From the NCBI GenBank assembly GCA_020137815.1, contig CM035354.1, positions 2,185,495 through 2,249,494 of the forward strand: DNA of 64,000 bases, written 5' to 3'. The DNA is from Hormiphora californensis. Lineage: Eukaryota; Ctenophora; Tentaculata; Cydippida; Pleurobrachiidae. Below, piece by piece: positions 11,801-20,573 of this stretch; within the stretch, counting starts at the first letter, position 1, and the number at the start of each line of letters is the position of its first letter. The position numbers were made by a program, and so were the translations under genes. A model generated the notes under the pieces. It was not told the origin of the DNA. It saw only the letters and a program-made list of their open reading frames with translations, and did no database searches.

Positions 11801-14800
11801 TGCCTGATGGTATTCCTAAGGGGTCTCAACGATCCTGAAATCCGGCGAAAGCTGAATGAGAACTCTTCTATAACAGTTTTCACAGATGCAGTGCGTGAAG
11901 CCCGCAATTTGGAAAGGGTGGCTAAACAGTTCAACCCTAATTCTACTACTACAAGCTCTGACGCAGAGGCAACTGGTAGTATCCTAAAATCTGAGGTAAG
12001 GTTTTCAAAATCATCTCATTCTAAACTTTCTAAAAGAAAGGTTACACCTTTCAACTCTGACAATTCTGATTCCGATCAAGATAGTCATTTTAGCTACAAG
12101 GGTAGACACCCAACCATTTCGCCAAGTTATAACAGCGGCGTGTTTCTATCATTTGGTTTATTCCAATAAATAATTAGGATCTGACTAATTATTTTACTAA
12201 CTATACTATCTTACTATACTATCCTATCTTAATGTTAATTAATTTATAAATTAATTATTCTACTACTAATTATACAATTAATTATACTAACTAAATATTC
12301 TACTAACCACATTCTACCCACGTTTAGTCATAAATTAACTTTCCTACTAACCACATTCTACAATCTATAACCATATTAATTAGAAATTTTTGTTAGAAAG
12401 AGTGAGATATATTATCAATCATTAACTTATAATAGACTTATTAATTTTTAGACATTTTTAGAGAAAAGAGTGATAAATGTGAAATTTTTATTCAATCCAT
12501 GATCCCGTTTGGTCCATGATCCCGAAATTCCTCACCATGTCGGAGTCAGGCGAATTCCTGTCGACGTCCTATCTAATCCAACATAGTCCTTCTGGTCTTC
12601 ATTTTTCTACAAAAATACCTCATCTCCCTCAAAAAGACAATATTTTATGTGTGATAGACAATTTTTCAAATTTAACTATTTTTTTATTATAACTAAGATC
12701 TTTTTTTTTTGAGAGAGGATTTGTTGTAACCAGGCAACCTCGTGATTTAACCTCAAGTATTATATTATGTCTCTGTTACTGATAAAAATTCACTTCGCAT
12801 TCTCGTTATCGCAATACGCTTGTCTTCAACTTTGTCAAACCATAACAAGAGTCCGCCCTGTTTAGACTTTTTAGAGATAGAGTCCTCCTAGAGTTTAGAC
12901 TTATTTGGACTCTTTATCTAAATCTAAATTTAGATATAGAGTCCACTGTAGACTTAGAGTGTAGCACTAGAGTCCGCACACCGTTAGCACCCCTATCGGC
13001 ATATATATGCCGCACGTACAGTTAGGGGGTCACAGTTGTTGTATAGCACCCCCCCCCACTCCGTTTTAGGAGAGGGGGGTCAAACAGTACCTTTGCAAGG
13101 AGGGTAGTACTTCCCAGTGCACTGAGGGATAACTCATCACTCTCTATCGTCTCCACACAAAACCTGTGTAAAGAAGTGCGATACTCATACATGTTATAAT
13201 TGGGAGATTTGGGTAATATTTCAGGGCGGAGCAGAGTATTTCCGGCAGAGCAGCCAGAGCAGCAACCAAGAAACTAAAACTAGCCTACCTTTGAAACACA
13301 CCTCCCTGATACTAACCAACCTCCCCTGAAACGCACCTTGTGTATTTATCATAAAAGCTGTTGCTGGCCTCGTTGTACTTTAAGATGATGAACGCTGCTA
13401 CATCTGAACTGTGCTCTATGACCTGCAGAATATTACATTGGTTCAGAACCGAAACAAGTAAACAACCAATCAGAACTCGTTATTTAGGTCACGTGACTGG
13501 TTATCAGCCAATCAGGGACCAGTATTTCCTGATTCGGTCGGTTCCTGGTTCAGAACTTCGTGTGGCTCATACTATACTGTCAGCACGCTCTGTGAGGGTT
13601 TGGTAGATCTAACAGAACTGAGCCATCATTCCCTCTTGCCGAATCTGACTTGAGTATTCCACAAAGGCCCGATATGAGAGCCGGCAGACTGGTAACCATG
13701 ATAACCATGGTAACCATGATAACCATGGTAACCATGATAACCATGGTAACCATGGTAACCATGGTAACACTTCACAATCTAACCAACCTGGTGGGTATCC
13801 TGAGTACACTCCCTGCTCCCGGTCCAATCACAGCACATAGTATAACACTCATTTAACAGGTTATGAACATAAGGCTCCAAGAACACCCTGTCATTCAGCA
13901 GCAAGTTCTTGTACACCAACAATAATGTGACGGTGTTCCCAGAGTGTGTGATGTTATCACGGAGACGGGTGTCTACAAATTGTAACAAGTGGGCCGCTAC
14001 CACGGTCACTCTGGCTCCTGTTCTTAGTTCAGCGAGTGCCTCCTCCCTCTCCTCTCGCTCTTGTGATGTGATCTGTTTTGTGAGTTGGGTCAGGTATCGG
14101 TACGCTGCTGGAGAGAGTGTTTCCGCGGGGCCTGATGGAACTTCCGATGTGATTGAGATCTCGAGGGTGATGGGCGAGAGAGGTTTTAGATCCAGGTCAT
14201 CGGGCTTGTTTATGAAGTCGTACAGATCAATTTCTGTTGTGGGTGATAGGAAAAGGGGCTCGGGTGTCCCGGATATGGGGACAGGAGGGTGCGAGGTAGT
14301 CGGGGCGGGGGTTGAGTTGGGGAGACCCAGTAACTCTACTGCATATGATATGTGTTCTTCTGTCAGCTCGTCACTCCCCTCCGCTCTTTGTAACGTTCGG
14401 GCTGTCCTAGGAAGGAGGAGGATTGGCAGTTAGGTTATTGTAACGTTCGGGCTGTCCTAGGAAGGAGGGGGATTGGCAGTTAGGATATTGTATGACTCTG
14501 ATACGCACCGCCAGTTCAAAAGAACGAGAAGTTTAGTAACCGAATTACCTAGATAATCAGCCCATTATGGGATAACTGGTGTAACTAGTGTAGTATCAAA
14601 CTCATCGGATGAGTCTCACCTGGTAATAAATAATTACACTTATATATCAGTGACAAATCAGATTCAGTCATTACTAACTTTATAACTGTCTGAATATTGT
14701 ATGTTGTGTCCTCACAGAGCCTTTCAATAACTGTCCTATCAGGTAGGTGTGCTCCCACCTCCCCAGCAGCCTTCTCGACCGTACACTCTGGTACAAGAAC

Positions 14801-14809
14801 ATGTAACAT
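8834..14809 (-). CDS. TAF6: TAF6-family TFIID/SAGA subunit (histone-fold TAF)
   Basis: Six exons, 14809-14679, 14406-13788, 13422-13337, 13163-13091, 9537-9391 and 9241-8834, join in continuous frame to 487 residues. Residues 1-75 resemble the TAF6 histone fold (LVPECTVEKAAGEVG ... DELTEEHISYAVELLGLP). Next comes an EPLFLSPTTEIDLYDFI segment like the post-histone-fold TAF6 motif, then a helical C-terminal part (AYRYLTQLTKQI, FLEPYVHNLL, GSTTLLAK, CLIPLLYGIY) in the order of the TAF6C HEAT domain. TAF6 pairs with TAF9 in TFIID, and TAF6L in SAGA. Similarity is low, so TAF6 versus TAF6L is not resolved. Two acceptors (exons 2 and 5) lie in tandem duplications, and intron 4 (3.5 kb) holds a gag-only LTR element, a MITE and satellites. 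The start ATG at 14809 fits the family start, but a further exon is possible. Confidence 0.7.
9242..9390. repeat. TCTCTG-rich simple repeat in TAF6-like intron 5
   Basis: Imperfect TCTCTGTCTCTAACTC repeats between exons 9537-9391 and 9241-8834. Confidence 0.7.
9500..9803. repeat. Six 52-bp copies of an intron-exon junction
   Basis: GAGGTATTAGGCAGTCAA recurs at 9501, 9553, 9605, 9657, 9709 and 9761, an exact 52-bp period. On the minus strand each unit contains the acceptor GTTTCAG and the first 39 bases of TAF6-like exon 5. The copy nearest the exon is used in my model. Using an upstream copy would add multiples of 52 nt and usually shift the frame. Confidence 0.92.
9830..10573. repeat. GGACTCTATATCTAAA-type satellite with CCCTAA tract
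   Basis: Repeated variants of TAGACTTTTTAGATAAAGAGTCC in both orientations (10140-10330, 10510-10573). At 10376-10425 there is a degenerate CCCTAA run. At 10077-10123 two copies of the CCAATGCTCTGAC motif occur. All lie inside intron 4 of the TAF6-like gene. Confidence 0.7.
10574..11107. mobile_element. 534-bp MITE with GGGGGTCCAGCCCT ends
   Basis: Inverted ends GGGGGGTCCAGCCCTAAAAA and the complement, followed inward by AGCTAAAAAAAG low-complexity repeats and by CCAAAATCAGGGTACC in both halves. The flanking duplication is ACTTTTT (10567-10573 and 11108-11114). It is inserted in the satellite word AGACTTTTTAGATAAAGAG. No coding capacity. Confidence 0.8.
11125..11250 (+). repeat. 5' LTR, 126 bp
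   Basis: TG...CA ended direct repeat, near-identical to 12722-12847. Confidence 0.92.
11279..12169 (+). CDS. Retrotransposon Gag-like protein
   Basis: 296 residues starting 29 bases after the 5' LTR. Residues about 90-215 have the layout of a retrotransposon capsid (Retrotrans_gag) domain: a helical stretch with KRLKDIIYGEQRF, then VSEYVFRLRQKAELAYP and MVFLRGLNDPEIRRKL. The C-terminus is Ser- and Lys-rich; I see no CCHC zinc knuckle. The frame stops before any protease or polymerase region, and the remaining 550 bp to the 3' LTR are AT-rich and non-coding. It could supply particle protein for its own RNA while relying on another element's polymerase; that is an inference. Confidence 0.82.
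   Translation: MSEDYKSKLEAFISNHPTLKDEIEALVQPPNPTIEQDSVNAIASALNSFSFANQLPSFNKGDSFPTHCNRFSEHVEISQTPPTQQFALFLTSIKCDQTYALVRNANILENVKLDHVQFLKRLKDIIYGEQRFSLRNSLLDCTQKSSETVSEYVFRLRQKAELAYPSDQELANDSCLMVFLRGLNDPEIRRKLNENSSITVFTDAVREARNLERVAKQFNPNSTTTSSDAEATGSILKSEVRFSKSSHSKLSKRKVTPFNSDNSDSDQDSHFSYKGRHPTISPSYNSGVFLSFGLFQ
12722..12847 (+). repeat. 3' LTR, 126 bp
   Basis: Matches 11125-11250 apart from about one substitution that I can see, implying a fairly recent insertion. Confidence 0.92.
12848..13090. repeat. Satellite remnant and homopolymer, intron
   Basis: Continuation of the AGAGTCCGCC / TTTAGATATAGAGTCC satellite interrupted by the LTR element, then unique intron sequence with a C tract. Confidence 0.6.
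13449..13547 (+). mobile_element. hAT-type MITE, copy B (5' end lost)
   Basis: The same 109-bp element lacking its first 10 bases. Flanking duplication GTTCAGAA (13441-13448 and 13548-13555). It lies in TAF6-like intron 2, 26 bp from the exon 3 acceptor. Confidence 0.9.
13697..13771. repeat. ATAACCATGGTAACC microsatellite near TAF6-like exon 2 donor
   Basis: Tandem GGTAACCATGATAACCAT units (alternating 9-bp words) ending about 17 bp from the exon 2 donor at 13788/13787. The accidental frames of MVT repeats here are not genes. Confidence 0.8.
14389..14489. repeat. Two 50-bp copies of TAF6-like exon 2 acceptor
   Basis: TGTAACGTTCGGGCTGTCCT occurs at 14390 and 14440. On the minus strand each copy contains CTTCCTAG|GACAGCCCGAACG, the exon 2 acceptor plus the first exon bases. 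The copy at 14406 is the one contiguous with the exon. Confidence 0.92.
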
Positions 14810-15149
14810 ATCCACTACAATTTAGTAATTAATTAATGGGATGATGAAGTTATTTGGTTAGGAAGATTAATATCAACGTGGGGAGGGTAAATCTGGGTAA
14901 TTAGGGTAATTAGGGACTGAGAGAAATGGGGGAAAAAACACAAAACAAGGCATTTTAATTAACAATGTTCTCTGGACATGGACTCAAAGTGTACAACAAA
15001 TAATCATGCTCGACATGTGTGATACAATATAAGAAACACTTGACAATCAAAAAACTACTAAACCCCAAACTAAAATAGTTACTAGTTAGTGACTATAACA
15101 GTTACTAATTAGCGACTAAAGCAGCTACTAATTACTAATTATATATTCA

Positions 15150-18100
15150 CTACAGCTTCGAGAAGTTTAAATTAGTCCTAAAATCATCCAAAAAGCGGGA
15201 GATTTCAGTTTCACGAGCCAGTCTCTTTGTGTGGTAGGTCAGCGATAGAAAGACATTCTCATCCAGGATACACAAGAAATACGTCCTGGAATATAACATA
15301 TGTTTGGTTGGATGATCATGATGATGATGTAATACCTCCCCCCGCCCCCCCCCCTTCTTAACTTGCGCCTCCTAAACCATGTTCAATAACTTAAATTGCC
15401 CCACTCTCCCGTCCCGGTTATATCACCCAGCTCAATTTCACTACCTGGCACTGCTTGTATATCCCCCTAGTCCACCTTCCCGCATTGTACCACCTAGTCC
15501 ACATTCCCGCATTGTACCACCTAGTCCACATTGTACCACCTAGTCCACATTCCTGCATTGTACCCTCTAGTCCACCTTCCCGCATTGTACCCTCTAGTCC
15601 ACCTTCCCACATTGTACCACCTAGTCCACCTTCCCACATTGTACCACCTAGTCCACCTTCCCGCATTGTACCCTCTAGTCCACCTTCCCACATTGTACCA
15701 CCTAGTCCCGGCACACTAACTATATATTTATTGAGTACCCCAATTCAATTACTCAACAACTATCTATAATCATACTGCAGGTACTAACTTGTTCTTTCTA
15801 TCGTCATAAAGGTAAGGTTGGAAGTTCTTGGTGATAACATTGTTGTACAGGAACACAATGCTCTTCTTATCCTCAGGGTCAGGCTCGTTAAGATGGATCT
15901 TACCAGTGTGGTGCAACACCTCAAACCTATCACTGTAATCCCTGTGATGAATACAAACACATAGTTCACAAACGTATTCAGCAGGAACCGACCGAAACAA
16001 GTAAACAACCAATCAGAACTTGTTATTTAGGTCACGTGACTGGTTATCAGCCAATCAGGGACCAGTATTTCCTGATTCGGTCGGTTCCTGGTATTCAGTG
16101 ATGTGGGACACGTAGGACTGGGAGAAGATAAGGTAGCTAACTAGAAACAAAGTGTTTATGCGTCGACAATACAATGTACATGCACTATATGTATAGTAAA
16201 TACCCCACACGCTAAATCAAGCTGACACACACACTCCCTCACCCGCTGCCGCCACTGTCAGTAGCTGGGGTACTACTACGTGCAGTTCTGATAGGGGGCA
16301 CACATTTATAGAGTTGAGAGGTTGATATATATTACCTTACTCTCGTTAATTAAGCTCGCATATTTCAAGAAACTTTTAAATAAGAAACTTTTTTTCTAGG
16401 AAACTACAGGTGTAATGTGTGATCTACATTTGAAAAGTTTCTTATAAAAAAGTTTCTTACTAAAGCGTTTCTTAAAAAACGAGAGTAAGGTATTCTGTCT
16501 GGCGCCGCGTGAACCCCATCTCAGAATCAAAACAGGGTCAGACAGATATTATTAGACAATTTACAGAAACATGTTACTTACTGTGGCTGATCTGGCCTGA
16601 AAAGAAGGGACATGTGTTAAAAGTGTGTTACACGTGTGTTTTAAGCACGTTTCCCCACTTTGGGACTGTTCAAGGATCAGGAACGTGATGTGTTCTAACC
16701 AGGAACCGACCGAATTAAGTAAACAACCAATCAGAGCTCGTTATTTAGGTCATGTGACTGGTTATCAGCCAATCAGGGACCAGTATGTCCTGATTCGGTC
16801 GGTTCCTGGTTCTAACCCTCCTTTACGGCGCAGAAAGAGAGGTAATTCGAACAAGGGAAGAACTTGCTTTAGTTCGAACAAGGGAAGAACTTGCTTTAGT
16901 TCGAACCAGACTCGCTCAATTATTCTTACCGTTGAGATTTAAAGAGTTTGCAACCATGGCCCACAAATGTAATGTTCGTCGTGTTGAGGAGCAGAGTGGC
17001 ACTATGTGCCCTCGTCTTTCTACAAAAGTCTGACAGTTTCGCTCGATAATCTACCACCTGGACAGTTGTACTGGGCCTGATAGACCTGAGAGGAGTGTGT
17101 GTGTGTGTCACGTGATTAAATATGACCATATATGGGCTTCACGTGGGGTAGTTGAACTTACTTCTTGTTTCCCAGTTCAAAGAGAGTCTTTGAGAAGTAG
17201 AGAGTGAACTTGGATAGGAGCATTTCGTACATCCTCCAGAACCATTTGTATAACTCGGGATACTCCTCCTGGAATTAAATGTATAATCAATTAACAACGC
17301 GATGGTTAATATATTCAACTTGTAAACTAATAAATCACTGCGCTGGCAAGCGCAAAGGTGACCACCACCTCCCCCCAGCCGCGCGTGCCAGAAAGCAATA
17401 ATAAGTTTTTTCAGTTTTTAGCCAAAAATGGCATTTTGCGACGCCCATAGCGAGGCCCCCACTGCACCAATCGGTCTGAAATTTGGTATACAGTGTCACG
17501 TAGACTAGATCTACTGGAGTTTAAAAGGGCAAGTCTCTATCTCTTTTAGTTGTAGAGTTATGACATGGTGAAAAAAGCAATAAATGTCCGTGTCTATATA
17601 TGTACATCACTGCGCTGGCAAGCGCAAAGGTTGCCATTCCCCCTCCCCCCAAAGCGCTGCCAGAAACGCAGTTATACATTTTATGGGTGTTTTGGCTGAA
17701 AACCAAGATTTCAGAAGGCTATAGCGTGGCCCCCTTTCATCCGTTTGACTTGAAATTTGGAATGTATACCCGGCTTGGGGTCATTGACTCAAGTTTAAAA
17801 TTTCAAGTCTCTATCTCATCTGGAACCGAAGTTACAGACAGGTCCCATTTGCCGAAGATTCAGTGTAACGGACGCGCGCGCGCGTAGGAGAGACGCTTTT
17901 TTTGAACACGATTCTGAACAAACGGAAAAAGATAGAGACTTCTCGTTTTTACTAGCTTGTACATGTACTCGATTATTGTGTTATTAGCGGGGTGAGGTTT
18001 TCCATCATACCCAGGAACGTCCTACAGAACGTCTTAAAGTCGTCACTTTTCATAACTTCTTTGAGCTCAATTTACACCCAGAAGATGGATTCTAATCGAA

Positions 18101-20489
18101 AAACGAAGACTATATCATGGAAAGAGAATTGTCTGAACTTTCAGAAACTATATTGCGAATTTTTAAAACTAGACGTATAAGGGTCTTAAAACGCGTCTAA
18201 AGTGTTATGACTGTTTAAAAATAGATATGACGATATGGGTTTTTTCGCCATAGCGGACTCAAATCTCATCCAATCGATCTCAAACTTGGTCAGTATTTTC
18301 ATCTAGGTAATCCCGATGATATTACGTCATCATTATGACGTCATAACGTCGTGACGTCATTTTATGACGTCAAAAATGAAAATTTTGCAATTTCGCGATT
18401 CCATCCTCTCCGTACCTGTTCTACTACATGTAAATGGATAAAAAAAATCCCAAAAATGATGCAAATTATACCAAAACTAATTGTAATTAGTAGGCCGGAA
18501 AGGTTGCCCTATGATTTGAGCTACCTTTGGCACCAGTAAATTCCCTTTTGAAGATAGAAGAAGCATCTGTTATACCCTGTCTGTACCCCGTGAATGTTAT
18601 GGTGGCAAAGGTAGCTCAAATCATAGGGCAACCTTTCCGGCCTACTAATTACAATTAGTTTTGGTCACTGCGCTGGCAAGCGCAAAGGTTGCCATTCCCC
18701 CTCCCCCCAAAGCGCTGCCAGAAACGCAGTTATACATTTTATGGGTGTTTTGGCTGAAAACCAAGATTTCAGAAGGCTATAGCGTGGCCCCCTTTCATCC
18801 GTTTGACTTGAAATTTGGAATGTATACCCGGCTTGGGGTCATTGACTCAAGTTTAAAATTTCAAGTCTCTATCTCATCTGGAACCGAAGTTACAGACAGG
18901 TCCCATTTGCCGAAGATTCAGTGTAACGGACGCGCGCGCGCGTAGGAGAGACGCTTTTTTTGAACACGATTCTGAACAAACGGAAAAAGATAGAGACTTC
19001 TCGTTTTTACTAGCTTGTACATGTACTCGATTATTGTGTTATTAGCGGGGTGAGGTTTTCCATCATACCCAGGAACGTCCTACAGAACGTCTTAAAGTCG
19101 TCACTTTTCATAACTTCTTTGAGCTCAATTTACACCCAGAAGATGGATTCTAATCGAAAAACGAAGACTATATCATGGAAAGAGAATTGTCTGAACTTTC
19201 AGAAACTATATTGCGAATTTTTAAAACTAGACGTATAAGGGTCTTAAAACGCGTCTAAAGTGTTATGACTGTTTAAAAATAGATATGACGATATGGGTTT
19301 TTTCGCCATAGCGGACTCAAATCTCATCCAATCGATCTCAAACTTGGTCAGTATTTTCATCTAGGTAATCCCGATGATATTACGTCATCATTATGACGTC
19401 ATAACGTCGTGACGTCATTTTATGACGTCAAAAATGAAAATTTTGCAATTTCGCGATTCCATCCTCTCCGTACCTGTTCTACTACATGTAAATGGATAAA
19501 AAAAATCCCAAAAATGATGCAAATTATACCAAAACTAATTGTAATTAGTAGGCCGGAAAGGTTGCCCTATGATTTGAGCTACCTTTGGCACCAGTAAATT
19601 CCCTTTTGAAGATAGAAGAAGCATCTGTTATACCCTGTCTGTACCCCGTGAATGTTATGGTGGCAAAGGTAGCTCAAATCATAGGGCAACCTTTCCGGCC
19701 TACTAATTACAATTAGTTTTGGTATAATATAATACATACATACATACATATAGACGCTTTTTTACACAATTTGCAGACAATTTTCTGGAAAAACTACAAG
19801 AGATAGACACTTCTCGTTTGTTGCATTCGAAAGATAATCGTTTGAATTGTGTTATTGGAGGGTTTTCATGTTCTATGTCTAACCAGAACGTCCTTAAAAA
19901 CTGTCATAAAGTTAAGACATTTTTCAAATCGACCAAATTTCTTTGAGCTCAATTTACACCCTGAAGACGGCTTCTGATTGAAAAATGGAGACCACACTTA
20001 TGAAAGATAATCGTCTAAACTTTCAGAAACTATATTGTGAATTTGTGAAACTCTATTTCAAAGGGTCTTAAATCGCGTCTGAAGTTTTAAGACTGTATGA
20101 AAATAGATATGACGATAGTGCGTTTTTCGCCTTAGCGACCTCAAATCTTGTCCAATCGATCTCAAACTTGGTCAGCATCTTTATCTAGATGAGCCTGATA
20201 ATAATTTTTCACTAGCAAGACGTTATTACGTCGTGACGTCACACTATGACGTCAAAATGACGTCAAAATTTAAATTTTCGTATTTTAGCGATTTCTGACG
20301 GTCTTTACAAGTTCTGCTACGTCCAGACATGTCTTACATCGTATTTCACATCAGAAAATACCAAAAATAGACCTAAATTATGCCAAAAACTAACAGAAAT
20401 TAGTTGGCTGGAAAGGTGACCACTTTTATTGTCAAACTTACACCTTTGCCCGGCCCGGGTTACGGAAATAGAGGGAAAGGGAGAGAGAA

Positions 20490-20573
<84 letters not shown>

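Larger units (their letters stand above)
11125..12847 (+). mobile_element. Gag-only LTR retrotransposon (TR-GAG/TRIM-like)
   Basis: Two nearly identical 126-bp LTRs (11125-11250 and 12722-12847) start TGTTGTAACC and end CCATAACA. Host duplication AGAG flanks the element (11121-11124, 12848-12851). ATTGGAGCCTGAG follows the 5' LTR as a possible primer-binding site, and the purine tract GAGAGAGGA precedes the 3' LTR. The only open frame is a 296-codon gag. There is no protease, reverse transcriptase or integrase, so it must be mobilised in trans. It is inserted into the intron satellite TAGATAAAGAGTCCGCC. Confidence 0.9.

Noticed and set aside
13580-13762. Possible TAF6-like exon coding SYRAFVEYSSQIRQEG
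   Set aside because: It does not fit the phase between exons 2 and 3; joining exon 2 directly to 13422 keeps frame and similarity.
15418-15769. Open frames of repeated WEGG and PPSP type peptides
   Set aside because: 27-bp intronic minisatellite read in opposing frames; no start context, no homology.
17600-19597. Duplicated small frames (94-95 and 62 codons)
   Set aside because: They recur only because the 1058-bp unit is duplicated; no homology or splice logic, inside a KICS2 intron.
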